The notes below the pieces were generated by a model, which saw only the letters and a list, made by a program, of their open reading frames with translations, did not search any database and had not been told where the DNA came from. From JBAYJM01 sp964350585 (lineage in GTDB: Bacteria; Patescibacteriota; Patescibacteriia; 2-01-FULL-39-33), in the NCBI GenBank assembly GCA_964350585.1, contig CAYGKC010000002.1:7135-71134 (forward strand): a stretch of 64,000 bases of DNA, read 5' to 3'. Positions within the stretch are counted from its first letter, which is position 1. The number at the start of each line of letters is the position of its first letter. Below, piece after piece: positions 15,216 through 23,087 of this stretch. The position numbers were made by a program, and so were the translations under genes.

Positions 15216-15902
15216 ATGAATAAAATAAAGCATTTAGCCATAATAATGGATGGTAATAGGCGTTGGGCGAAAGAGCGCGGATTGCCTGCATTCGAAGGTC
15301 ATAGGAGGGGGTATGAAAAAATGAAAGATGCCGGACAGTGGTGTCTTGACAGAGGCATTGAAGTTTTGACTGTCTATGCTTTCTCTAGGGAAAATTGGAA
15401 CAGAAGCCAAGAAGAAGTAAGTTATTTAATGGATTTATTGCATAAAGCTCTGACTTTGGAAATAAAAAAATTTAACGAAAGGGGGATTCGTCTTAGGATT
15501 ATAGGGAGTCGTGAAAAATTATCAAAAAAATTAGTCGAGGCAATAGAATACGCGCAAGAACAAACAAAAAATAATAATAAAGGAACGCTTAATCTTGCGA
15601 TAAATTACGGTGGCCGTTTGGAAATAGTCGAAGCTGTTAAAAAAGCGGTAAAAGACGGCGTTAACATTGACACCTTATCAGAAGAGACAATCTCGCAAAA
15701 TATTTGGACTGCAGGCCAAAGTGATCCAGATTTGATAATTCGCACGTCAGGCGAGCAACGTTTGTCGGGTTTTCTAACATGGCAATCAGTATATAGTGAA
15801 CTGTATTTTATTCAAAAGCATTGGCCGGAATTTTCTGAAAGTGATTTGGATTTGGCCATAGAAGAATTCGAAAAAAGAGGCAGAAGGTTTGGCGGAAATT
15901 AA
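15216..15902 (+). CDS. uppS: Isoprenyl transferase (undecaprenyl diphosphate synthase)
   Basis: A 228-residue cis-prenyltransferase that makes the polyprenyl diphosphate carrier for peptidoglycan and surface glycans. The signature blocks are present: LAIIMDGNRRWAKERG (residues 7-22, catalytic Asp in MDGN), GHRRGYEKM, TVYAFSRENWNR, NYGGR, DPDLIIRTSGEQRLSGFLTW with the substrate-binding Arg residues, and the C-terminal W-P-E-F. Length is normal. The product would support the surface-glycan genes at 55-64 kb. Confidence 0.96.
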   Translation: MNKIKHLAIIMDGNRRWAKERGLPAFEGHRRGYEKMKDAGQWCLDRGIEVLTVYAFSRENWNRSQEEVSYLMDLLHKALTLEIKKFNERGIRLRIIGSREKLSKKLVEAIEYAQEQTKNNNKGTLNLAINYGGRLEIVEAVKKAVKDGVNIDTLSEETISQNIWTAGQSDPDLIIRTSGEQRLSGFLTWQSVYSELYFIQKHWPEFSESDLDLAIEEFEKRGRRFGGN

Positions 15903-15908
15903 AATTTT

Positions 15909-15966
15909 AAAAAAAAGGCCGCCGATCGATTGAGTTCCCGTTGAACTCGCCTGATCGGCGGTTTTA
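15909..15966. terminator. Bidirectional terminator
   Basis: Arms CCGCCGATC and GATCGGCGG (9 bp) enclose a smaller inner hairpin (GAGTT...AACTC). A8 on one side and T4 on the other serve uppS and the converging 96-residue gene. Confidence 0.8.
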
Positions 15967-16257
15967 TTATTGTTCAAGATCCCAGGGAAAGGCCCTGGGT
16001 GAATTTTGATCTTGGCTCCAGCAGTACCCCCGTCTGCCCCATTTGTCGAGTCGATAAAGTTTCCGCAAATCGGAAGTCATTATATCGGCTCGGGTTGGTT
16101 TCTTCTCCTCAGGAATAAGTGAGAGGAGATACACCAACAGTGTACCCAAGAGGCAACAAACCCCAATTTTGGTGTTGAGCGGTATCACCGTACTTGCAAG
16201 GACCGCCCAAAAAACGAATGCCAAAAAAACTATCGCCAATACTAAATAATATTTCAT
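15967..16257 (-). CDS. Hypothetical two-TM membrane protein (cassette)
   Basis: A 96-residue protein with two hydrophobic helices (about residues 3-24 and 29-49) and a polar, aromatic C-terminal tail, not recognised. It has a strong ribosome site (AAAGGAG 8 bases before the ATG) and higher GC than its neighbours. Its consensus promoter matches the promoter of the EamA cassette at 7482-7964. It is encoded antisense to its surroundings as a one-gene unit. Small size and isolation suggest an acquired accessory gene. Confidence 0.6.
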   Translation of the reverse strand: MKYYLVLAIVFLAFVFWAVLASTVIPLNTKIGVCCLLGTLLVYLLSLIPEEKKPTRADIMTSDLRKLYRLDKWGRRGYCWSQDQNSPRAFPWDLEQ

Positions 16258-16329
16258 GCGCCATTCTCCTTTGTTTTTGGTCTCCTTCCGCAGGAGTCCG
16301 TTTGAAGGTACTTTACAGGTATTCTATTA

Positions 16330-16358
16330 ATTATAGCATACTTTTTGTATCTTGTCAA
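16330..16358 (-). promoter_or_regulatory. Consensus sigma-70 promoter for the two-TM cassette
   Basis: Minus strand: TTGACA (16353-16358), 17-base spacer, extended TGC-TATAAT (-10 at 16330-16335). The sequence from the -10 through the start region (TATAATTAATAGAATA) and the ACTATTGACA flank are identical to the promoter at 8021-8049, but the spacers differ. Confidence 0.85.
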
Positions 16359-16393
16359 TAGTATTTTAAAATGAGGCATAAAATTAGTTTTAA

Positions 16394-16422
16394 TTGTTTT
16401 TTTACCTTTGTGAGGGTAAAAT
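16394..16422 (+). promoter_or_regulatory. Promoter giving a leaderless rarA mRNA
   Basis: TTGTTT (16394-16399), 17-base spacer, TAAAAT (16417-16422). The expected start of transcription, 7 bases later, is the A of the rarA ATG at 16429. Confidence 0.6.
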
Positions 16423-16428
16423 AGTCTT

Positions 16429-17703
16429 ATGGACTTATTTGACTCTAAAATGGCTAAAATATTAGCTTCAGAAGCGCCTTTGGCGGACAGGATGCGACCT
16501 CAAACTCTTTCTCAGTTTAAGGGACAAAATGAGCTGGTTGGACAGAAGAAGTTGTTAAGAAGATTAATTGAACAGGATCAGATCCCTTCGATGATCTTTT
16601 GGGGTCCTCCCGGTTCGGGCAAAACGACTTTGGCAAGAATAATTGCTAATATGACTGACTTTGATTTTATTTCTTTGTCGGCTGTTTCTGCGGGACTTAA
16701 AGATTTTAGGGAGATAATAAAAAAGGCGAAGGATAAACTGAAATTTGAAAATAAAAAAACAATTTTATTCATTGACGAAATACATCGTTGGAGTAAGGCG
16801 CAACAGGACGCGCTTTTGCCTTACGTTGAAAATGGAATAATAACACTCATAGGCGCCACAACAGAAAATCCAAGCTTTGAAGTCATATCCGCTTTGCTAT
16901 CGCGTTCAAGAGTATTTGTTTTTGAACAGTTGGGAGAAGATGATCTGATTAAAATTTTAAATGAAGCTCTGACGGATAAGGAAAGGGGTTTGGGTTCGCT
17001 AACTGGCGAATCAAAAATTAAAATCGGTGATGACAGTTTGAAATATCTTGCATCGGTTTCCAATGGTGATTCCAGGTCGGCTTTGAACGCTTTGGAGTTG
17101 GCAGTGAAAGTGTCTAAGCCTGACAAAAATGGTATAATTAAACTTGATAAAAAACTGTTAGAAGAGTCTCTAAAAAAATCCAGTTTGTACTATGACAAAG
17201 GAGGAGATCAACATTATAATATTATTTCAGCTTTGCATAAGTCGCTAAGGGGATCAGATGCGGATGCAGCGCTTTATTGGCTGGGCAGAATGCTTGAAGC
17301 TGGCGAAGATCCTTTGTTTGTCGCAAGGAGACTTGTAAGATTTGCTTCTGAAGATATCGGACTTGCTAATTCACAAGCACTGGTTCAAGCGGTTGCAGGG
17401 TATCAAGCCTGTCATTTTATCGGCATGCCAGAGTCTAATGTGATATTGGCGCAAGTGGTTGTTTATCTGGCGAAATGCAAAAAGAGCAACGAGCTTTATG
17501 AAGCATATATGGAAGTGCAAAAGGATGTTATGGCTACAATGGATGAACCCGTTCCCATCCATTTGCGAAATGCGCCGACAAAATTGATGAAAAATTTAGG
17601 CTACGGTAAAGACTATAAGTACAGTCCGGCATTTAATTATTCTGAAAAACAGGATTATATGCTGGAGAAATTAAAAGGAAAAAAATATTTTAAAAATGAA
17701 TAG
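16429..17703 (+). CDS. rarA: Replication-associated recombination protein A (AAA+ ATPase)
   Basis: A 424-residue RarA/MgsA family clamp-loader-like AAA+ ATPase that acts at stalled replication forks. Walker A is GPPGSGKT (59-66), Walker B ILFIDEIHR (about 108-116), then sensor 1 (GATTENPSFE), an Arg finger in LSRSR, and the C-terminal RarA tetramerisation domain including EDIGLANSQALVQAVAGYQACHFIGMPE and PVPIHLRNAPTKLMK. It is of normal length. The last 8 bases overlap the start of the acyltransferase gene. Confidence 0.96.
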   Translation: MDLFDSKMAKILASEAPLADRMRPQTLSQFKGQNELVGQKKLLRRLIEQDQIPSMIFWGPPGSGKTTLARIIANMTDFDFISLSAVSAGLKDFREIIKKAKDKLKFENKKTILFIDEIHRWSKAQQDALLPYVENGIITLIGATTENPSFEVISALLSRSRVFVFEQLGEDDLIKILNEALTDKERGLGSLTGESKIKIGDDSLKYLASVSNGDSRSALNALELAVKVSKPDKNGIIKLDKKLLEESLKKSSLYYDKGGDQHYNIISALHKSLRGSDADAALYWLGRMLEAGEDPLFVARRLVRFASEDIGLANSQALVQAVAGYQACHFIGMPESNVILAQVVVYLAKCKKSNELYEAYMEVQKDVMATMDEPVPIHLRNAPTKLMKNLGYGKDYKYSPAFNYSEKQDYMLEKLKGKKYFKNE

Positions 17704-18541
17704 ATTTGAAAAGATTCCAAAAAAAGTTGAAAAAAGCGGCCAGGAATTAAAAAGAGCTGTTTATATTAAGGCATTTGAAAAAATTGCCAGTAAAACAAAG
17801 GAAGGAGCAAGTGAGGATGTTTTTGCTGATACTATGAGATACGTCTTAGAAGCTTTGAATATTGAGCCTGTGTATGAAGCAGAATCAAATGGAGATATTG
17901 GGGCAATGAGAGAAAAGTTAAATATTGAATCCGGTGTTATTATTTCAAATCATCCCGGATATTTTGATACTTTGGTTATTATGAATTTGTTAAAGCGCAA
18001 AGATATAAAGATTATGGTTGCAGGCAAAACCTTCCACCCTATTACAAAAATATTGGGGCCGGAACATTTTTTAGAGGCAGTTAGTTCAAATCCTACCCAA
18101 CTACAAAAACTACTGAAAGAAATTAAAGGCCATATTGAAAGCGGTGGCGTTTTGTTAATATATCCCACGGCCGGCAAGGATTCTGTTGATAATAAAAAAG
18201 ATGATCGAGATTACAATTTTGAAGATGGTTTAAAATTTATTGTTGAAAAAATACTTCGGCCGGAAGATATGGTTTATTCATTTTGGGTAGAACCGGAAGA
18301 CGTTTCTAATATTTTAAATGAAAATGTTGACAGAATGCACGCAGTGGCTGCCACTTCATACACAGGAGTAAACGTAAATAAATTTAAAAAAAGGAAGCCG
18401 TTACGTGTCAAAGAGGCATATTCAAATGCTGAGAAATGGAAAGAAGTTGTTGATGGTGTGGGTAAGGATGAGGCGGGCAGAGTTTTGTCTGATTGTTATT
18501 TAGATCAATTTAAAACTAAAGATGAAAATGAAAAAAGATAA
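17696..18541 (+). CDS. PlsC-like acyltransferase
   Basis: A 281-residue protein with the HX4D acyltransferase motif NHPGYFD (H86, D91), followed by a block at about residues 150-165 (GGVLLIYPTAGKDS) in the place of the FPEGTRS motif of glycerolipid acyltransferases. It lacks a clear transmembrane anchor. Such enzymes move an acyl chain to lysophosphatidate or a related acceptor. Because many of these bacteria scavenge lipids, the acceptor could be a host or salvaged lipid. It overlaps rarA by 8 bases and the next gene by 20, so it belongs to a tight plus-strand operon. Confidence 0.7.
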   Translation: MNRFEKIPKKVEKSGQELKRAVYIKAFEKIASKTKEGASEDVFADTMRYVLEALNIEPVYEAESNGDIGAMREKLNIESGVIISNHPGYFDTLVIMNLLKRKDIKIMVAGKTFHPITKILGPEHFLEAVSSNPTQLQKLLKEIKGHIESGGVLLIYPTAGKDSVDNKKDDRDYNFEDGLKFIVEKILRPEDMVYSFWVEPEDVSNILNENVDRMHAVAATSYTGVNVNKFKKRKPLRVKEAYSNAEKWKEVVDGVGKDEAGRVLSDCYLDQFKTKDENEKR

Positions 18542-18989
18542 GGGAATATTTTTTGAAGCCGCTAGGCAACAAGAAGAAAGTAAGAAAGACAAGAAAAGCA
18601 AAGTTGAATTAATGGATGAATTTATTGAAACAAACACGATTCCTGAAGAATGGGTTTTTGATCATACAAAAAAATACATTCTCGAAATTACCGGCTTAGA
18701 ACTTACAACAGTGGAATTGGCAGGTTTAAAGCGTATTGTTAGTGAAGTTCACAAACAAGACAAGGATGCTATCAAAAGGAAGTTTATTGATAAAGAAGAT
18801 GAAAACGAAATAGCTTTTTGTTACGGCGGGCCCGTCAATGAGTCGACAGCCAGGTTCCTACTGGAATATTATGGCATTGATGAAAAAATTTCTAATTGGG
18901 AGAACCTGTTTGAAATAAAAAATAATCGGCCAAGCTCAGCAGTCAAAGAATGGTTTAGAAGGAAACAAGAAGAAATGCATAAATTGTAA
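18522..18989 (+). CDS. Conserved-looking hypothetical protein
   Basis: A 155-residue soluble charged protein that I cannot assign. The N-terminal 40 residues are Lys/Glu-rich, and the remainder is mixed alpha/beta in character with a Cys-Tyr-Gly-Gly turn (FCYGGPVNESTA) near residue 105. The first ATG overlaps the acyltransferase gene by 20 bases, and a second ATG two codons later would also work. It lies in an operon-like run between the acyltransferase and Nudix genes. Confidence 0.6.
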   Translation: MKMKKDKGIFFEAARQQEESKKDKKSKVELMDEFIETNTIPEEWVFDHTKKYILEITGLELTTVELAGLKRIVSEVHKQDKDAIKRKFIDKEDENEIAFCYGGPVNESTARFLLEYYGIDEKISNWENLFEIKNNRPSSAVKEWFRRKQEEMHKL

Positions 18990-18990
18990 T

Positions 18991-19641
18991 ATGGAAAAAG
19001 AAATCATAAATTCGGCAAAGACGGATTTAAAAACTGTAGATATGTCAACTGATGAAAAGCAAGATTCAGGAATAAGGGAGAAGGTTGATAAGATATTAGA
19101 TATGGATATCAATATTATTCAAAAAGCTGAATTGATTTTAATTGTTTTGGGACTAAAACCTGCTACAGAGATTAGTCTTGGCAATGATGAGGAGTCGCTT
19201 CAGGACGCTGAAGAGACTTTAAAGCAAATTGGTCTTAAGTGCAAAGAGAAAATTTATCCGCATTTAGTTAACCATATTGAAGAATTTATCAGAAATAAAT
19301 ATTTGCATAGTATTGTAGTGGCAAGGGATGAGCAGACCGTTGAAAAACTTTTTGCTTTGGATGCAGGATCAAAGTTGCAGGATCAGATCGAGTATGGAAG
19401 GTTAATGGGTTTTCCGGAAACAGCAATTAAAGCATTTATTGAAAATGAGTGTGCTGACAATACCTTTATGCAAAAGTATTTGCAGGATAACGGTTTGATT
19501 TTTTGCTTTCGCTTTTCAAAAGAAAATTTTTTGCAAGAAATTGAGACAGTTAAAAAATGGAGTGAGGCAATTAAATTTTATGCCCCGAATTTATATGCCG
19601 AAATACTTGAGGAATACATTAAAATTAAAGATAAAATATGA
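18991..19641 (+). CDS. Hypothetical helical protein
   Basis: A 216-residue acidic, largely helical protein of unknown family with no membrane segment. It starts one base after the preceding stop and ends in an ATGA overlap with the Nudix gene. Its stop is TGA (19639-19641), one of the plain cases of UGA used as a stop here. Residues about 105-150 (including LFALDAGSKLQDQIEYGRLM) give a compact helical core. No catalytic motif is visible. Confidence 0.6.
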   Translation: MEKEIINSAKTDLKTVDMSTDEKQDSGIREKVDKILDMDINIIQKAELILIVLGLKPATEISLGNDEESLQDAEETLKQIGLKCKEKIYPHLVNHIEEFIRNKYLHSIVVARDEQTVEKLFALDAGSKLQDQIEYGRLMGFPETAIKAFIENECADNTFMQKYLQDNGLIFCFRFSKENFLQEIETVKKWSEAIKFYAPNLYAEILEEYIKIKDKI

Positions 19642-20099
19642 TAAGAGAAAAATCAGCCGGAATAGTTGTTTATCGAATGCACCCAAAAGAAGGTTTGCAG
19701 TTTTTGCTTTTATATCTTCATGGCAATTATTGGAATTTTTCTAAAGGCGGCATCGAGGAAGGTGAAAGTGAAACCGAAGCCGCGTTAAGGGAATTGTCTG
19801 AAGAAACTGGCTTGAATAATATTCAGTTGATTCCAAATTGGCGCCAGCAAACTCACTTTTTCTTTAAGCAGGATAGGGAGGGTGTTTCCGAATTGATAAA
19901 AAAGGATTTGATATTGTATTTGGCTCAGGCACCTGCTGATGCTCCGGTAGATATAACCGATAAGGTCGGCAAACATGAAGTGATTAACGGTTATGCTTGG
20001 ATGGATTATAAAAGCGCTTTAAGATATTTGAAATTCAAAAATTTAAAGCAGATTTTAGAAGAGGCGAATTCACTGATAACTTCCAAAAACATTTCTTAA
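19638..20099 (+). CDS. Nudix hydrolase
   Basis: A 153-residue Nudix enzyme with the complete Nudix box GGIEEGE...ALRELSEETGL (residues 37-59), including the metal-binding REL-x2-EE-x-G core. The N-terminal SAGIVVYR strand and the aromatic WNFSKGG lead-in resemble Ap4A hydrolases and ADP-ribose pyrophosphatases. The exact nucleoside diphosphate substrate cannot be read. ATGA overlap with the upstream gene indicates translational coupling. Confidence 0.85.
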   Translation: MIREKSAGIVVYRMHPKEGLQFLLLYLHGNYWNFSKGGIEEGESETEAALRELSEETGLNNIQLIPNWRQQTHFFFKQDREGVSELIKKDLILYLAQAPADAPVDITDKVGKHEVINGYAWMDYKSALRYLKFKNLKQILEEANSLITSKNIS

Positions 20100-20120
20100 A
20101 TAGTTAAGGAGGTGATTTAA

Positions 20121-20366
20121 ATGCAGTTAGTAGGAAAAATAACTCATTATTTTGATAAAATCGGAGTAGCGGTTATACAGATTGTCGATGGTCAGCTTAA
20201 AATTGGAGATAATATTGTAATAAAAAGTTCCGAAAACGAATTTGAACAGACTATTGATTCAATGCAAATAGACCATAACAATGTTGATGTTGCCAATCAA
20301 GGTGAATCAGTCGGTTTCAAAGTTATTGAGCCCGTAAAGGAAGGAGACGAGGTTTTTAAGGCGTAG
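20121..20366 (+). CDS. Stand-alone EF-Tu domain-2-like protein
   Basis: An 81-residue beta-barrel protein resembling domain 2 of translational GTPases (VGKITHYFDKIGVAVIQIVDGQLKIGDNI, with a later GESVGFKV and a final EGDEVFKA), with no GTPase domain. Similar minimal proteins occur widely and their role is not established. It is preceded by one of the strongest ribosome sites in the window (AAGGAGGTGA, 8 bases before the ATG), so high expression is likely. It sits alone between the Nudix and queH genes. Confidence 0.75.
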   Translation: MQLVGKITHYFDKIGVAVIQIVDGQLKIGDNIVIKSSENEFEQTIDSMQIDHNNVDVANQGESVGFKVIEPVKEGDEVFKA

Positions 20367-20427
20367 TTGTTTATTTAAGAATTAAAATAAATATTTAATA
20401 AAAAGTATTACTTTTTTTATTGACTAA

Positions 20428-20979
20428 ATGGAAAATGATTTAATAAAACCGAAACTGCTTCTTCATACTTGTTGCGCGACATGCAGCGGTTTTTTGGCTG
20501 AAAATTTAAAGGACGAATTCCGAGTTACGATTTTTTATGATAACTCAAATATTTTTCCGTTGGCAGAATATCAAAAGCGCAGAGATGAGGCGGAGAAATT
20601 CTTTAAAGAAGAAGGATTGTTTTTTGTTGAATCTGAGTATGATCATTTGAAATGGCTGGAACTTGTTAAAGGAATGGAAAATGAAAAAGAAAAAGGCAGG
20701 AGATGTCTTGTTTGTTACAGATCGAGACTTGAGAATACGGCAAATTATGCAATTCAAAACGGCTATAATTTTTTCTCTACTACTTTGACTATAAGTCCTC
20801 ACAAAAGCGCAAAGGATATTATAGAGATAGGGGAGCGTCTATCAGAGGAAAGAGGCGTGGGTTTTTTGGCAAAGGATTGGAAAAAAAACGACGGATTTAA
20901 AAAGGCAATGGAATTCAGCTGTAATCACATTTTTTATAGGCAAAACTATTGTGGTTGTGAGTTCTCAATTAGATCTTAA
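20428..20979 (+). CDS. queH: Epoxyqueuosine reductase QueH
   Basis: A 183-residue QueH (formerly DUF208) enzyme, which reduces epoxyqueuosine to queuosine in tRNA using an iron-sulfur cluster and a neighbouring metal. The vicinal cysteines are HTCCATC (residues 13-19), the second pair is RRCLVCY near residue 92, and the C-terminal QNYCGC supplies the last Cys pair. Normal length. No other queuosine gene is in the window, so it may act on queuosine-type precursors salvaged from outside. It is an independent gene. Confidence 0.9.
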   Translation: MENDLIKPKLLLHTCCATCSGFLAENLKDEFRVTIFYDNSNIFPLAEYQKRRDEAEKFFKEEGLFFVESEYDHLKWLELVKGMENEKEKGRRCLVCYRSRLENTANYAIQNGYNFFSTTLTISPHKSAKDIIEIGERLSEERGVGFLAKDWKKNDGFKKAMEFSCNHIFYRQNYCGCEFSIRS

Positions 20980-21030
20980 TTAATTGTAGATAAAAGATAT
21001 AAGTGATATAATTTTATTAATAAATTGTTT

Positions 21031-21936
21031 ATGCAAGAAAAAATTGAAGGCGGATTTAATCTGCTAAGGCAATCCTACGAAATATTTTTAACTCGCTGGA
21101 AAAAGCTGTTTTGGTTTGTATTGTTTTTTCCTGCTTTGGTTGGGTCTTTGGGAATTCTTTTGGCTGTTACCGGAGAGTCTTTTTATACCTTCATAACTAT
21201 AGCGAATATTTCTCTTGGCGCGAAAGTTTTTTTCGGATTGCTTTACGGCGCAGCAATGATTATTGGCGCTATTATTATTATTTACATTTCAGTAGTGGCA
21301 AATGCAGCTGCAATTAATGTAATAGATAGTGACTTGCCCGCAAAGGACGCTTTTAAAAAGGGAGCAGATGTTTTTTGGCGATTATTTTTTTGGATGGTGC
21401 TTTTTGGCATACTTATAGCTGTTGGATTTATTTTCTTTATAATTCCTGCAATTATTTTGATTATTTATTTTTCTTTCGGAATTTTTGCTGTGACTCTTGA
21501 AGGCACTAGTCCCGGTCAGTCCTTTCGTGCAAGTTCTGACTTAGTCAAAGGTTTTTGGTGGACTGTTTTGGCAAGGGCTTTAATTATATTTTTCTTTTTA
21601 CTAATTTTTTCAGTCTTTCGAAACTTATTCCAAGAATCGGGAATGGAGTTGTTGGCTATGACATCTCCATCTTGGCTTATTACCGGCTTGACTATTTTAG
21701 GCGGATTACTGCTTCTGCTAGTTGCTTTTATTATTAGTTATTTTGTTAATTCATTGTGGTTGATTTACGGCTATCTAATATGGAAAAGACTTAAACAAAT
21801 CAAGAAGGATACAAGTATTGTTTCAGACAAGATGCAGGTTTGGAAAAAAATACTGTTGGCTTTGTTTATACTTCTACTAGTCGGGTCTTTTTTTGTGATG
21901 GTAATAGCATTTGCCGTGGCTGGTGGTATTTTTTAA
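21031..21936 (+). CDS. Multi-pass membrane protein
   Basis: A 301-residue protein with six hydrophobic segments (starting near residues 25, 65, 115, 140, 180 and 225) plus a C-terminal one, like the membrane domain of DUF975/glycerophosphodiesterase-type proteins. I take the ATG at 21031; an in-frame TTG two codons earlier is less likely. A short conserved loop GTSPGQSFRASSDLVKG lies between helices 4 and 5. It opens a run of envelope genes (21031-24980). Function is unknown. Confidence 0.65.
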   Translation: MQEKIEGGFNLLRQSYEIFLTRWKKLFWFVLFFPALVGSLGILLAVTGESFYTFITIANISLGAKVFFGLLYGAAMIIGAIIIIYISVVANAAAINVIDSDLPAKDAFKKGADVFWRLFFWMVLFGILIAVGFIFFIIPAIILIIYFSFGIFAVTLEGTSPGQSFRASSDLVKGFWWTVLARALIIFFFLLIFSVFRNLFQESGMELLAMTSPSWLITGLTILGGLLLLLVAFIISYFVNSLWLIYGYLIWKRLKQIKKDTSIVSDKMQVWKKILLALFILLLVGSFFVMVIAFAVAGGIF

Positions 21937-21961
21937 TTTAAATAAAAAATAATCCATTATT

Positions 21962-22294
21962 ATGAGTCCAGATAAATGGAAAGAAATCAAAGGACAGCTT
22001 CTTGATCAATTCAAGGATGCGGAATTAATAACAGAAAAGTTGGAGGAACCTGAAAAGGGAGAAAAGGAAACTTTAACCTTTAAGGGGCCTTTGGGGTTGA
22101 TGAAATTGGAGTTTTGGATCAAGCCCATTGTGATTGACAAGGTAACTCACGGTTCAAGAAGAATAGGTTCTTTCACTGATGTTGAGTATGTTTATTCTGA
22201 AACAGAATTTAGTCACACTTTAAAAGCTTTTAAGTGGGATGAAAGCCAGGATGATTGGGTTGAAATTGATTTAAAGCAATCTTTTAATATCTAA
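21962..22294 (+). CDS. Hypothetical small beta-rich protein
   Basis: A 110-residue soluble protein with alternating hydrophobic residues suggesting beta strands (LTFKGPLGLMKLEFWIKPIV; DVEYVYSETEFSHTLKAF), not recognised by function. No signal or membrane segment. Its place inside the membrane cluster suggests an accessory cytoplasmic partner of the neighbouring membrane proteins, which is inference only. Confidence 0.6.
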   Translation: MSPDKWKEIKGQLLDQFKDAELITEKLEEPEKGEKETLTFKGPLGLMKLEFWIKPIVIDKVTHGSRRIGSFTDVEYVYSETEFSHTLKAFKWDESQDDWVEIDLKQSFNI

Positions 22295-22311
22295 AAATAA
22301 AATAAAAACCC

Positions 22312-22653
22312 ATGCTTTTCTTCAAATCGAAGGAAGTTCAGATTCGAGAAATTGTTAATAAAGGCATTATTGCCGGATTAATAGAGGCAGCCTATATTAT
22401 CATTATTTCTCTTTTTGTGCTTTCTGCGGGAGCTATTTTTCCCGCAAATTCACCGTTGATGGCTTTAGGCTTAGTCGCATTTGTAATTCTTTTGGTAATT
22501 AGCGTATCAATAACGGGTATAATTATTTTTGGCGTGCCCGTATATTTTTTGCTTAACAAAAAGTATCAGCAAGCACTGACATTTTTGGGTTCTAGCTTGC
22601 TTACTCTTCTTGTGGTATTTTTATTATTTGCAGTTATTTCAATAATTTTTTAA
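22312..22653 (+). CDS. Small membrane protein, three TM segments
   Basis: A 113-residue protein with a short charged N-terminus and three hydrophobic helices (about residues 20-43, 48-78 and 88-112). No family recognised. It is two bases upstream of the next gene, so co-translation is likely. Confidence 0.6.
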   Translation: MLFFKSKEVQIREIVNKGIIAGLIEAAYIIIISLFVLSAGAIFPANSPLMALGLVAFVILLVISVSITGIIIFGVPVYFLLNKKYQQALTFLGSSLLTLLVVFLLFAVISIIF

Positions 22654-22655
22654 AA

Positions 22656-23087
22656 ATGGAAAAATGCAATTACAAGAACTTTAGCTTTAAAAAGCGTCTT
22701 GTTTTAATAATAATCATTATTGCTTTACTGCTATTGGGTCTATTGATTTTAATGATGGATTTTAGTAATATAGTGGAACAAAAAGAGGGCTTAATTGAAT
22801 CTTATAGGGATCCATTAGTATTAGAAAAAGAATATAAAGACAGCTTTTCAGTTTTGATAAATGATTATTTGGCGGATTCTTTATCTGCTGATTTATCAGA
22901 AAAAACAGAAATAGTGAAAGATAAGTTGCTTATGCTTATGGTTCCTTCTAAATATAAGGAAAATCATTTAGAGGCAATTTTAACCTTGGATAAGATTCAA
23001 AGAATAATAATCGGATCGCAAAAAGGTGAGTTGGAGTTGGAAATGGCAAAAATAAACAAGTTAAGAGAAGAAATAAATAGTTTATGA
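22656..23087 (+). CDS. Membrane-anchored helical protein
   Basis: A 143-residue protein with one N-terminal transmembrane segment (about residues 15-35, LVLIIIIIALLLLGLLILMM) and a charged helical domain outside, resembling small scaffold or lipoprotein-like components. Its stop codon TGA overlaps the ATG of the next gene (ATGA). It has no recognised domain. Confidence 0.6.
   Translation: MEKCNYKNFSFKKRLVLIIIIIALLLLGLLILMMDFSNIVEQKEGLIESYRDPLVLEKEYKDSFSVLINDYLADSLSADLSEKTEIVKDKLLMLMVPSKYKENHLEAILTLDKIQRIIIGSQKGELELEMAKINKLREEINSL

Noticed and set aside
19639..23087. Possible UGA recoding (as in Gracilibacteria or Absconditabacteria)
   Set aside because: Genes at 18991-19641, 22656-23087 and 13688-14173 end naturally at TGA with the next gene directly following, so UGA is a stop. 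The TGA in the cupin frame is therefore a real interruption.
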